Assembly (NCBI GenBank): GCA_965237635.1
Contig: CBDEFX010000002.1
Location: 558,001 to 622,000 of the forward strand
Direction of reading: 5' to 3'
Source: CBDEFX01 sp965237635
Lineage (GTDB): Bacteria; Chloroflexota; Dehalococcoidia; Lucifugimonadales; CAUZJF01
Length of the DNA stretch: 64,000 bases
Positions within the stretch are counted from its first letter, which is position 1. The number at the start of each line of letters is the position of its first letter. The notes beneath the pieces were generated by a model. It was not told where the DNA came from, made no database searches, and worked only from the letters and a program-made list of their open reading frames with translations. Of this stretch, positions 40,772-49,754 are shown one piece after another. The position numbers and the translations under genes are program-made.

Positions 40772-42052
40772 ATGCAAAGCTACTATATCTGGACTATCGG
40801 CTGCCAGATGAACAAGGCCGACTCCGAGCGCCTAGAGAGCGCGTTTGGTCAGATGGGCCTCCAGTCGAGCAGCTCACCGAAAGACGCCGACGTGGTGGTG
40901 CTCAATAGCTGCGTGGTTAGGCAGAGCGCCGAGGATAAGGTCGTCGGGATGCTGACGGGACTGAAATCCATCAAAGAACGCAACCCGGACAAGGTTGTGG
41001 CGCTGATGGGATGTATGGTCGGGCCCAAGACGGCACCGCTGGAGCAGCGCTTTCCCTACGTCGACGTCTTCATGCGGCCCCAGCAGTACGAGCCGCTGAT
41101 CGACCTGCTTGGTGGACGGATGGGCGTCGACACCGAGGGATGTATCGGGCCGCTGACCGCACGGCCTGCTGTCACGGCGTATATTCCTATCATCCACGGC
41201 TGCGACAAGTTCTGCACTTTCTGCATAATCCCGTACCGGCGGGGGCGAGAGGTCAGTCGCACGATAGATGACATCGTCGGGGAGACCCGCGTGCTGGTGG
41301 AGAAGGGTGTCAAAGAGGTCACACTGCTAGGCCAAAACGTCGATTCCTACGGCCACGACCTACCGGACGCTCCTGACCTGGGCGACCTGCTGGGAGCAGT
41401 CGACGAGGTAGACGGCATCGAACGTGTCCGCTTCCTGACCTCCCACCCTAACAATATGAGTGACCACATAATCGACGCCGTAGCTGCACTGGATAAGGTG
41501 TGCGAGCACATCAACCTTCCGTTCCAAGCCGGCGACGACGATGTTCTGAGCAAGATGCGCAGGGGGTACACGAACGACGAGTACCGAGGGCTTGTCGAGA
41601 AGATCCGAGACCGGGTCCCGAAAGTGTCGATGAGTACAGACCTGATCGTGGGATTCTCTGGCGAGACAGACGTGCAGTTTGAGCGCACCCTGGAGATGGT
41701 CAGGGACGTACGCTTCGACAAGGTACACGCGGCTGCCTACTCAACTCGCGAGGGAACGATCGCCGCGCGCCGACTTGATGACGACATCCCGATAGAAGAC
41801 AAGAAGGCCCGTCTGAAGGCCATTGAGGAGCTGCAGGCGGGTATACAGAGCGAAATCAATGAGCGGCTGAGGGACCAGACGCTGGAGGTGCTCGTCGAGG
41901 GCGTCAAACGGGGGAAGGCTGAGGGACGCAGCCGTAACGACAAGCTCGTGTACATGGAAGATGGTCAGGACCGGGTTAGCGACGTGGTCGACGTGAGAAT
42001 CGAGAAGACGAGCCCCTGGTCGTTGCAGGGGGCGGTCGTCTCGGCGGCTTAG
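40772..42052 (+). CDS. miaB: tRNA-2-methylthio-N6-isopentenyladenosine(37) synthase MiaB
   Basis: From ATG 40772 it has 426 residues (TTG 40766 would add two). The N-terminal MTTase domain has conserved cysteines (TIGCQMN, LNSCVVR, MGCMV), the radical SAM motif CDKFCTFC, and a C-terminal TRAM domain (LEVLVEGVKRG...). It adds a methylthio group at A37 of tRNAs reading UNN codons. It starts nine bases after the tRNA-Ser gene; that tRNA reads AGY and is not itself an expected MiaB substrate. Confidence 0.92.
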   Translation: MQSYYIWTIGCQMNKADSERLESAFGQMGLQSSSSPKDADVVVLNSCVVRQSAEDKVVGMLTGLKSIKERNPDKVVALMGCMVGPKTAPLEQRFPYVDVFMRPQQYEPLIDLLGGRMGVDTEGCIGPLTARPAVTAYIPIIHGCDKFCTFCIIPYRRGREVSRTIDDIVGETRVLVEKGVKEVTLLGQNVDSYGHDLPDAPDLGDLLGAVDEVDGIERVRFLTSHPNNMSDHIIDAVAALDKVCEHINLPFQAGDDDVLSKMRRGYTNDEYRGLVEKIRDRVPKVSMSTDLIVGFSGETDVQFERTLEMVRDVRFDKVHAAAYSTREGTIAARRLDDDIPIEDKKARLKAIEELQAGIQSEINERLRDQTLEVLVEGVKRGKAEGRSRNDKLVYMEDGQDRVSDVVDVRIEKTSPWSLQGAVVSAA

Positions 42053-42072
42053 GGATTACTGGAGGAGTCACA

Positions 42073-43284
42073 TTGGTAGTAACGCAGGTTAGGGAACCTA
42101 CTATCCCCATCACAGAGATCGAGCAATCGGCCTTCTGTCAGACGGACGAGGAGCTCAAGTCCAAGACTCTGGAAGAGGAGTTCGAGTCCGGGGTCCGGTG
42201 GCAGAAGATTCCGATCTCCTATCTGAAGATGACACCTGAGGAGCTGGACGTCCGTATTTCGGAAGCGAGGTCGGCCCTCGGCGAGCGGCTGGTCGTCCTG
42301 GGCCATCATTATCAGCGTAACGAGATCATCAAGTTCGCGGACATTCGGGGAGACTCGTTCAAGCTATCGCAGTACGCAGCCTCTCAAAGGAACACCGAAA
42401 ACATCGTGTTCTGCGGTGTCCACTTCATGGCAGAGACAGCGGATATCCTGAGCGCCCCCGAGCAGAGGGTCATACTGCCGAACTTGACTGCCGGGTGCTC
42501 CATGGCCGATATGGCGCACATCGATGACGTCCTAGACTGTTGGGACGATCTGAGCGACCTGCTGGCCGATGACGGAGGCATTGTTCCAATCACGTACATG
42601 AACTCGACGGCGGCGATCAAGGCGCTGTGCGGCCGAAACAACGGGATCGTCTGCACATCGTCCAATGCTACGGCCACCTTTGAGTGGGCGTTCGAGCAGG
42701 CCGACCGGGTGCTGTTCCTGCCTGACCAGCACCTGGGCAGGAACACCGCGTTTAAGCTGGGAATCGCGCTGGACGAAATGGTGGTGTGGAATCCATTCAA
42801 GCCGCTGGGCGGCCATACGGAGGACGAGCTTCGCCGTGCGAAGGTCATTCTATGGCAGGGACACTGCTCGGTCCACACCCGTTTCAGCGTCGGCCAGATC
42901 GAAGAGGCGCGCAGGCGTCATCCGGACGTTAAGGTCCTCGTACATCCCGAGTGCTTCCTGGAGGTGGTCGAGGCAGCGGACCTTAACGGGTCGACTGAGT
43001 TTATCGTCAAGTCGGTCAGCGAGTCCCCGGCCGGTAGCGTTTGGGCGATCGGGACCGAGATCAGCCTGGTCAACCGCCTGGCACAACAGAACCCCGACAA
43101 GACCGTTTTCTGTCTCGACTCGGTCGTTTGCCCGTGCTCGACCATGTACCGCATTCACCCCGCGTACCTGTCGTGGGTGCTGGACGGCCTGAACGCGGGC
43201 GTGGCCGTGAACCAGATCAAGGTCGACGACGACACCAGCCATGAGGCGAGAGTCGCCCTGGACAGGATGCTCTCGGTCGTTTAG
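42073..43284 (+). CDS. nadA: Quinolinate synthase NadA
   Basis: The TTG start at 42073 follows GGAGGAG with five-base spacing. The 403-residue protein has the three cysteine sites for the catalytic [4Fe-4S] cluster (FCGVHF, AGCSMADM, VVCPCSTMYRIHP) and LGHHYQRNE, HPEC. It condenses iminoaspartate with dihydroxyacetone phosphate. NadC follows after 196 bases, but NadB is not in the window, so L-aspartate may be oxidised by another enzyme. About 60 residues at the N-terminus precede the usual start of the fold. Confidence 0.93.
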   Translation: MVVTQVREPTIPITEIEQSAFCQTDEELKSKTLEEEFESGVRWQKIPISYLKMTPEELDVRISEARSALGERLVVLGHHYQRNEIIKFADIRGDSFKLSQYAASQRNTENIVFCGVHFMAETADILSAPEQRVILPNLTAGCSMADMAHIDDVLDCWDDLSDLLADDGGIVPITYMNSTAAIKALCGRNNGIVCTSSNATATFEWAFEQADRVLFLPDQHLGRNTAFKLGIALDEMVVWNPFKPLGGHTEDELRRAKVILWQGHCSVHTRFSVGQIEEARRRHPDVKVLVHPECFLEVVEAADLNGSTEFIVKSVSESPAGSVWAIGTEISLVNRLAQQNPDKTVFCLDSVVCPCSTMYRIHPAYLSWVLDGLNAGVAVNQIKVDDDTSHEARVALDRMLSVV

Positions 43285-43480
43285 AGAGCCGGTCCTGCCA
43301 TCCTGCCTGGTCCTTATCGTCGACGCCCGTCCGGGTTTCCACGCTCATCCTTCGGTCCGACCCGTCGTGAGTCTATCAGACGGATCGACCTCTCTTGACA
43401 CGGGATGCTTTCCAGGGCTCATTGCGTGATAAAATGGCCGACGTAACGGCCTGAAAAAGCGCACCCTACTTGTCAGTAAG

Positions 43481-44326
43481 ATGGACATCACGCCTGAAAT
43501 AGAGGCCCTTATCGACCGGGCGCTGACGGAGGACCTCGGTGCCGGCGACCCGACGACCGAGGCCCTCATTCCCGGCGGTCTGAGGGGCAAGGCCGTCGTG
43601 ATGTCGAAGGCCGAGGGCGTTCTGGCGGGCGTGGACGTGGTTCTGGCTGTGTTCCGTCGTCTGGATTCCAGCCTCGATGCAACGGGGCTTTTACAGGACG
43701 GCGCCGAGCTAGGTCTGGAAAGCTTCATAGCGGAGATCGACGGTCCAGTCTCGTCGATTCTCAAGGCCGAGAGAACGGCGGTCAATTTCCTTCAGCGCCT
43801 CAGCGGGATCGCCACCGAGACTAGGCGGTATGTCAGGGCGGTCGAGGGCTATCGGGCTCGTATTCTGGATACGCGGAAGACAACGCCGGGGCTTCGGTCT
43901 CTTGAAAAGTATGCCGTGAGGGTCGGGGGAGGAAGGAACCATCGATATAACCTTGGTGACAGTGTACTGATCAAAGACAACCATATCAAGGCTCTTCGTA
44001 GTCAGGGCGTCGGCTTCGCAGAGATCGTAAGGAAGGCCCTCGCCGGTGCCCCTCATACGGTAAGAGTCGAGGTGGAGGTCGAGGACCTGGACCAGGTGAC
44101 AGAGGCCCTTGATGGCGGGGCGGAGATCCTTTTGTTGGACAATATGGACCTTGAAAAGATGGCCGAGGCTGTCAAACTGGCCGAGGGTAGGGCGGTGATG
44201 GAGGCCTCTGGTGGGATTACCCTCGAGAACGTCCGCCAGGTGGCCGCAACGGGGGTAGACCTGATATCCGTGGGGGCGCTGACCCACTCCCCAAGCGCGC
44301 TCGATATCAGTCTGGACGTGGTGTAG
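43481..44326 (+). CDS. nadC: Nicotinate-nucleotide pyrophosphorylase NadC
   Basis: The 281-residue protein has the full quinolinate phosphoribosyltransferase pattern: EDLGAGDPTTEALI, ERTAVNFLQRLSGIAT, DTRKTTPGLRSLEKYAV, GGGRNHRYNLGDSVLIKDNH and GGAEILLLDNM. It converts quinolinate and PRPP to nicotinate mononucleotide, the step after NadA. The 196-base gap before it suggests that it may have its own promoter. Confidence 0.95.
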   Translation: MDITPEIEALIDRALTEDLGAGDPTTEALIPGGLRGKAVVMSKAEGVLAGVDVVLAVFRRLDSSLDATGLLQDGAELGLESFIAEIDGPVSSILKAERTAVNFLQRLSGIATETRRYVRAVEGYRARILDTRKTTPGLRSLEKYAVRVGGGRNHRYNLGDSVLIKDNHIKALRSQGVGFAEIVRKALAGAPHTVRVEVEVEDLDQVTEALDGGAEILLLDNMDLEKMAEAVKLAEGRAVMEASGGITLENVRQVAATGVDLISVGALTHSPSALDISLDVV

Positions 44327-44397
44327 GCAGCGCGACGGTGAGACTGAGGCTGATCGTGGGTGTCATCGCTAAAATAGCGTCGATCTATCGGACTGCG

Positions 44398-44420
44398 GAG
44401 ACGCCCCAGCGGGGCGTCTC
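44398..44420. repeat. GAGACGCCCC hairpin, copy 3
   Basis: GAGACGCCCC and GGGGCGTCTC pair around AGC in the gap after nadC. It is the same family as the copies at 13363 and 19154, in the opposite loop orientation to copy 2. Confidence 0.65.
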
Positions 44421-44486
44421 TACCCGGCAGAGAGCCGATTTCATGTACCGGGGTGTCGGTATGCAACTGACAAAGAAAAACAAGAG

Positions 44487-45783
44487 ATGATGGAGTCGGA
44501 ACTGAAGCCCAGGGTTTATACGCTCCTGGTGCTGCTCTTGGTGCTGGTTGTTACTGCCGTTGTCCTCGTGATGGAGGGAAGGAGCTCGTCTGACGGGGAG
44601 GCCCTCCCTGCAGTCAATCGAATTGCCTACGCCACGCTGGAGCGGCAGATAAGGACGGTGCAGCCGGACGGCTCGGACGCGGTGACGATTTCGCCTGAAG
44701 ACGGGTCGTTTGCCTGGCCCACATGGTCGCCGGACGGACGGACGCTGGTGTTTTCAGGTGTAGTTTCGGAAGGCCAGGGTGAGCCGAGGATAGGTCTCTA
44801 CTCCTACGAAGCGGGCAGTTGAGCGAGCTGCATGTTCGCCAGTCTGGGCCCAACTCGCTCGTGGCCCACAACGCGCCGCATTATGCATTCTGGTCTCCCA
44901 ACGGCGAACACCTGGCTTTTATCGGTGGCATGGCCGGCGACTTAAGGCTATACCTGGATGACAAGGAGGACGCTGTCGGGCCGAGACCGACTATGGACGG
45001 CGGCCCGATGTGGTTCGACTGGTCGGCAGACTCGCGATACCTGCTGGTGCACCAAGGGGTCGACCATTTTCTGATAACCGCCGAAGACGGCACAACCAGG
45101 AGACTTGCCATCCCGTACGATGGGCCAGGGTACAACGTGCCAGCGTGGAGGCGGTCCGACAGCGCGATGACTTTCGTTTCCGGGCGAATCTCGGAGGGCT
45201 ACAGCCTGTACACGTCCGGCAGAGAGGCCGGCAGTGAGCCCCAGCCGCTCACTGAAGTGTCGGGAAACACCGCGTTCCTATGGTCGCCTGACAGCAGTGC
45301 ACTTGCCATCACCCGGGGCCGTCCCAGGCGAGCCTTCTACTCGCCGGTCGTGCTGCGGGTCTATGATGGCGTACGTCTATTCTCCCCGGACCGCTCGGCG
45401 TACACGGTTGAGATCGAGGAACCGACGATCGCGTTTTTCTGGTCGCCGGACAGCACCAAGCTAGCCTACCTAACGCTTACCGAGGCGCCGGGTGTCCTGC
45501 GGTGGAACATCTTGAACGGGGCGGACGGAAGCCGCTTGCCGACTTCCTTCCTTCTGCCGACCAGCTGGTAATGGTGCAGTTTTTCAACCAGTACGCCCAC
45601 TCACATTCTGTCTGGTCTCCAGACAGCCAATCGTTGGTGATAGCGGGAAGGACCGCCACGGGGGCCGTTTCAGCCGCTTCGCGACAGCCGGCTGACCAGA
45701 TCATCGTGCTGACTACAGACCCGACGAATCCGACCTTCCAAGTGATAGGCGACGGATACCTGGGTTTCTGGTCGCCTCGTTGA
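44487..45783 (+). pseudogene. Membrane-anchored TolB/WD40-like beta-propeller protein, two frameshifts
   Basis: An N-terminal helix (YTLLVLLLVLVVTAVVLVM) is followed by propeller repeats with WSPDG/WSPDS signatures (FAWPTWSPDGR, YAFWSPNGEH, FLWSPDSSAL, FFWSPDSTKL, VWSPDSQSL, LGFWSPR). The coding is broken at 44819-44822 (shift through a TTGA overlap) and again near 45520. Joined, the three pieces make about 430 residues. Sequencing error is possible, but two independent shifts favour a pseudogene. Confidence 0.7.
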
Positions 45784-46320
45784 CATGAACCGGGCTTAGA
45801 AAACCCGGTACTTCAGGTAGGCTTCCTGGGGGTCTGCTCCCAATAGAATGTCCTTCCTGAGCTGGCTTTTTCATGGCGAGGAACCGCATACCGGCGTGAG
45901 GTGAAGGAGCGAGCTGGCCCTGGCTTTGCACAAAAAGGACGGGGGACACCCTCACCCTTCGGCAGGGCTCAGGGCAGGCTCTTTTTCCCCTCTCCCATCA
46001 AGAGGAGGAGGGAGGGCGGGTTTGAAACCCGCCCCTACGTCCAGTTTTGGAAAGGCCAGGACGGGGTTTCGACAGGCACGAGTAAGACTCCGCATACGAC
46101 TTTAAGTGCAAAGCGAGCAGGCCCATTAGCCCCTTCTGGGCCGTTCTGTCCGCTGAATCGAGCATGACGGTTACGGGACCGTCGTTCAAGAGTTCAAGAG
46201 GAGGAGGGAGGGCGGGTTTGAAACCCGCCCCTACATCCAGTTCGGAAAGGCCAGGACGGTGTTTCGACAGGCACGAGTAAGACTCCGCGTACGACTTTAA
46301 GTGCAAAGCGAGCAGGCCCA
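45784..46320. other. Gene-free region with a tandem duplication
   Basis: After a hairpin ACCGGG/CCCGGT at 45788-45808, the stretch 45930-46000 holds a low-value intergenic repeat (CCCTTCGGCAGGGCTCAGGGC). The rest is the duplicated unit described next. No gene. Confidence 0.6.
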
Positions 46321-46387
46321 TTAGCCCCTTCTGGGCCGTTCTCTGTCCGCTGAATCGAGCATGACGGTTACGGGACCGTCGTTGTTG
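45998..46387. repeat. Two ~192-bp direct repeats including the 3' end of dtd
   Basis: Unit 1 (45998-46190) and unit 2 (46194-46387) are nearly identical; visible differences are a few bases, such as a two-base CT insertion in unit 2. Both contain GGCGGGTTTGAAACCCGCC and GTGCAAAGCGAGCAGGCCC. Unit 2 runs into the coding region of dtd; unit 1 carries a copy of the last ~60 bases of that gene. Confidence 0.85.
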
Positions 46388-46785
46388 ATCGAGACCATCA
46401 TATGGGCCTGGAACCGGCCTGTCTCCACGCCGAGGCCGGTCTGCCTGAATAGCTCGACCGTCTGGTCAAACAGCTTCTCCGCTTGGTCCGGCGGAGCGGC
46501 TTCTATGAAGCTGGGCCGGCGCCCTTTCCGGGTGTCGCCATAGAGGGTGAACTGGCTGACAATCAAAAGCTCGGCCCCAATGTCGAGGGCCGAGCGGTCG
46601 AACTTGCCTGCATCGTCGTCGAATATTCGGAGGTTTACGACTTTGCCGACTACGTGCTGGGCCTCATCCTCAGTGTCGGTCCGGGAGATACCCAACAGTA
46701 CCACCAGCCCACGGCCGATGGTGCCGACTTGTTCCGCGCCGATGGTCACAGAGGCGTTGGAGACCCGTTGTACCACGGCGCGCAA
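46321..46785 (-). CDS. dtd: D-aminoacyl-tRNA deacylase
   Basis: The 154-residue protein has the DTD motifs SQFTLYGDTRKGRRPSF and NNDGPVTVMLDS (GPVT forms the chiral-proofreading site). It removes D-amino acids from mischarged tRNA. The start is TTG 46785. The last eight residues (DRERPRRG) replace the usual family ending and lie in the duplicated repeat, so the tail may have been altered by that event. Confidence 0.92.
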   Translation of the reverse strand: MRAVVQRVSNASVTIGAEQVGTIGRGLVVLLGISRTDTEDEAQHVVGKVVNLRIFDDDAGKFDRSALDIGAELLIVSQFTLYGDTRKGRRPSFIEAAPPDQAEKLFDQTVELFRQTGLGVETGRFQAHMMVSINNDGPVTVMLDSADRERPRRG

Positions 46786-46800
46786 TGAATTTACGGCCTT

Positions 46801-47112
46801 CTATTTCTTGGCCGCGCTCTCCTTCTTGGGCTCATCCTTCTTGGGCGAGTCGGACTTAGCTTTGGAGTCCGACTTGGAGTCGCCTTCCGAAGCCGACGCC
46901 TTGGACTCCGAGCTGGAGCCAGACGCTCCGCCGCCCTTTCCGTAGTCGTTTACGTACCAGCCACTGCCCTTGAAGACGACGGGGACCGAATGTATCAGGC
47001 GTCGGGCTCCGTTGTTACATTTGGGGCAGTTGGCTACCGGCTCCGATGAAAAGGCTTGTCTCACCTCGAAAACGTGGTGGCAGGTCTGACACTCGTAATC
47101 GTACCTTGGCAA
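46801..47112 (-). CDS. FmdB-family zinc-ribbon protein
   Basis: The 103-residue protein has the zinc ribbon MPRYDYECQTCHHVFE (C8, C11) with C29-PK-C32, then FKGSGWYVNDYGKG. The last 40 residues are Ser/Lys/Glu-rich and probably disordered. The family is common beside nucleotide and translation genes; its role is not established. Confidence 0.85.
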   Translation of the reverse strand: MPRYDYECQTCHHVFEVRQAFSSEPVANCPKCNNGARRLIHSVPVVFKGSGWYVNDYGKGGGASGSSSESKASASEGDSKSDSKAKSDSPKKDEPKKESAAKK

Positions 47113-47213
47113 ATGACCCCCTTGCTAATCGAGCATTAACAGCCACTTTCTATGGCTGCTAGCCTTATTTTCAATCTAGCATCGCGGGCATCGGGGTGTC
47201 AAGCTAAGCTGGG

Positions 47214-49433
47214 TTAGGACGACGGACTGTCCAATGCCTGCTGTAAGCCGCCGCGCCAGGTGGCAGCAATTTCATCGAGCGCGAGGTCGACGTCGTCGGG
47301 TATCGTCAGGGAGTCACCCTCTAAGTGCCCGAGGACAGTCCACGACACTCCTTCCTCTTCGCAAATCTCTTCCAGGCGCACCTGTCTGTCGGGGCTCAGG
47401 GTCACGACGATTCGCGACTGGTCCTCGCCGAAAAGGGCGGCGTCCCATCTTCCCGTAACGTCGAATGTCCCTCGGAATCCGATGTCACCGGCGATGGAGG
47501 ACTCGGCCAGTGCTACGGCGAGTCCACCATCCGAGCAGTCGTGGGCCGATTTCAGCGCGCCCTCGGCGACGCCTCGGCGACAGGCTGCTTGGACCGCGCG
47601 CTCCAGGTCCAGGTCGATGCTCGGCCTACCGGCCACGGTCCCGTGCACCAGCTCTAGATACTCGGTACCGGCCAACGAACGGGCTTCCCCTCGCACTTCT
47701 GAAGCTCCCAGAAGTATGACCACATCTCCCGGGTCCTGGAACGCTGTGGTGACGTGTTGGGAAACGTGATCAAGCAAGCCCAGCGCGCCAATGATGGGAG
47801 TGGGGTAGATAGTCTTTCCCTGGGTCTCGTTATAGAGGCTTACGTTGCCGCTGATAACAGGCGCGTTCAATGCTTCGCTGGCCTCCGCAATCCCTTTGAT
47901 GCACTCTTCCAACTGGTAGGCCACCTCCGGCTGCTCGGGATCGCCGAAGTTCAGACAGTCCGTAAGGGCGATGGGCTCGGCCCCGGTGCAGGAGACGTTT
48001 CGGCAGGCCTCGGCTACTGCAATCGCGCCGCCGGCGCGAGGGTCGAGGTAGCAGTAGCGGCCGTTACCGTCGGTGGCGAGTGCAATGCCCTTGGACGTGC
48101 CCTTGATGCGCAGGACCGCGGCATCGGCCCCCGGCCCCGAGACCGTGTTGGTCTGGACCTGATGGTCGTACTGGCGGTGGACCGATTCCTTGCTGGCGAT
48201 GTTCGGGGATGCGAGGAGGCGCAGTAGTACCTCTCCGGCTCCGTGAGATGGCAACGGGACGCCGTCCAGGTCGTAGCTCTGCAGCTCGCGTAGACTATCT
48301 GGCTTGGCGCCCTGGACGCGGTACATGGGAGCATCGGTCAAAAGGCGGACCGGCAGCTCTCCTCCCAGTGCCTCCCCCTCGAATACTCGCGCGATGCCAT
48401 CGTCTGTAACTTCGCCGATTACTGTGGAGGTGAGGTCCCACTTGTCGAATATCTCTTTAACTTGCCCCACGTGTCCCGGCTTCACAAAGACGAGCATTCG
48501 TTCCTGCGACTCAGAGAGCATGACCTCGTAGGGCGTCATCCCGGCGTCCCGCCGTGGCACCTTAGAGACGTCGATATCTATTCCGCCGTCTCCGCTGTCC
48601 GCCGCTTCTACGGTGGCCGTGGCCAGTCCGGCGGCTCCGAGGTCCTGGATGCCGACAACGTGGTCGGAGCTCGCGACCTCGAGGCATGCCTCGATCAGCA
48701 CCTTCTCGAGGAATGGGTTGCCGACCTGCACGGTCGGTCGCAGCTCTCTATCCTCCTCGAACGTCCGGGACGCGAGCCCGGATGCGCCATGGATGCCGTC
48801 GCGGCCGGTGTCCGCGCCCACCAGCATCACCAGGTTTCCCGGGTTCCCGGTGGTCGACCGCACAACTCTTCTCCCCTCAAGGATGCCGACGCACATGGCG
48901 TTGACGAGGGGGTTCCCGGAGTAGGACGGCGAGAAGGACAGCTCCCCGCCGACGTTAGGGATACCAATGCAGTTCCCGTAGCCCGAGATCCCTGCAACCA
49001 CCCCCCCGAACAGGTGTCGGCTGCGTGGCTCCGATAGTGGGCCGAAGCGTAAGGAGTTGAGTAAGGCAATAGGCCTGGCACCCATGGCAAAGATGTCACG
49101 CACGATCCCGCCTACGCCGGTCGCGGCCCCTTCATAGGGCTCTATGGCGGAAGGGTGGTTGTGGGACTCGATCTTCATCACGATCGCAAGGCCGTTGCCT
49201 ATGTCGACGACTCCCGCGTTTTCCTCGCCGGGGCCGACCAGGAGTCTCGGGTGTTCGGTGGATAGCATTCTGAGCAACGGCTTGGAATGCTTGTAGGCGC
49301 AGTGCTCGCTCCATAGCGAGCCGAACATGCCCAGCTCGAGGGCGTTGGGCTCTCGTCCGAGCCGCTCCACGATCGCCTCATACTCGCCCTCAGAGAGGGC
49401 CAGCTCGTTGAGGTTTTTTTTCGAGACAGCCAT
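47214..49433 (-). CDS. purL: Phosphoribosylformylglycinamidine synthase subunit PurL
   Basis: The 739-residue small-type PurL has the ESHNHPSAIEPYEGAATGVGG block, WSEHCAYKHSK near the start and duplicated AIR-synthase domains (second ATP site at GDVVILLGASEVRG). It works with PurQ and PurS to make FGAM in purine synthesis. PurQ lies 1.2 kb upstream in the same orientation; purS was not seen. Confidence 0.95.
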   Translation of the reverse strand: MAVSKKNLNELALSEGEYEAIVERLGREPNALELGMFGSLWSEHCAYKHSKPLLRMLSTEHPRLLVGPGEENAGVVDIGNGLAIVMKIESHNHPSAIEPYEGAATGVGGIVRDIFAMGARPIALLNSLRFGPLSEPRSRHLFGGVVAGISGYGNCIGIPNVGGELSFSPSYSGNPLVNAMCVGILEGRRVVRSTTGNPGNLVMLVGADTGRDGIHGASGLASRTFEEDRELRPTVQVGNPFLEKVLIEACLEVASSDHVVGIQDLGAAGLATATVEAADSGDGGIDIDVSKVPRRDAGMTPYEVMLSESQERMLVFVKPGHVGQVKEIFDKWDLTSTVIGEVTDDGIARVFEGEALGGELPVRLLTDAPMYRVQGAKPDSLRELQSYDLDGVPLPSHGAGEVLLRLLASPNIASKESVHRQYDHQVQTNTVSGPGADAAVLRIKGTSKGIALATDGNGRYCYLDPRAGGAIAVAEACRNVSCTGAEPIALTDCLNFGDPEQPEVAYQLEECIKGIAEASEALNAPVISGNVSLYNETQGKTIYPTPIIGALGLLDHVSQHVTTAFQDPGDVVILLGASEVRGEARSLAGTEYLELVHGTVAGRPSIDLDLERAVQAACRRGVAEGALKSAHDCSDGGLAVALAESSIAGDIGFRGTFDVTGRWDAALFGEDQSRIVVTLSPDRQVRLEEICEEEGVSWTVLGHLEGDSLTIPDDVDLALDEIAATWRGGLQQALDSPSS

Positions 49434-49754
49434 ATCTAGCCCCGTGTGCAGGCCTTTCGAGATGTTTCCCTGAGTCCGCCTCAGGCGGACGAAGAGTCTG
49501 GGGTGGTGGAAGTTTCGTCGTCGGTCACGAGACTAAGGCATTCCGTCATGACTGCTCATTACGTAACGGTAGTACTGCCTCACTGTGGCCAGTCCCCCAC
49601 CCCAGATTCTTCCCCCGACGCGGCGTCGGGGTTAGAAAACATCCTGTTTCTTCTCGGTATCTTCTAGAAACTACCGACATGGGAGTTAATCCGAATACTC
49701 ACGAGACCTCTAGATGTTGTCCCTGTGCTGCTGCGATTAGCGCGCCTGCGCTCG
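49434..49754. other. Gene-free gap with repeat element
   Basis: The gap between purL and the YdeI-like gene contains GTCCGCCTCAGGCGGAC at 49476-49492 followed by GTCTGGGGTGG, and in inverted sense CCACCCCAGATTC at 49597. Together these bound a ~180-bp unit resembling a MITE. The rest shows no gene. Confidence 0.5.
49596..49651 (+). repeat. Dispersed ~55-bp repeat, copy 2
   Basis: CCCCACCCCAGATTCTTC, the hairpin CCCCGACGCGGCGTCGGGG (49613-49631) and AGAAAACATCC follow in the same order as in the copies at 36497-36549 and 63463-63515. Confidence 0.65.

Noticed and set aside
43390..43440. TTGACA near 43395 as a nadC promoter
   Set aside because: No -10 element lies at a workable distance.
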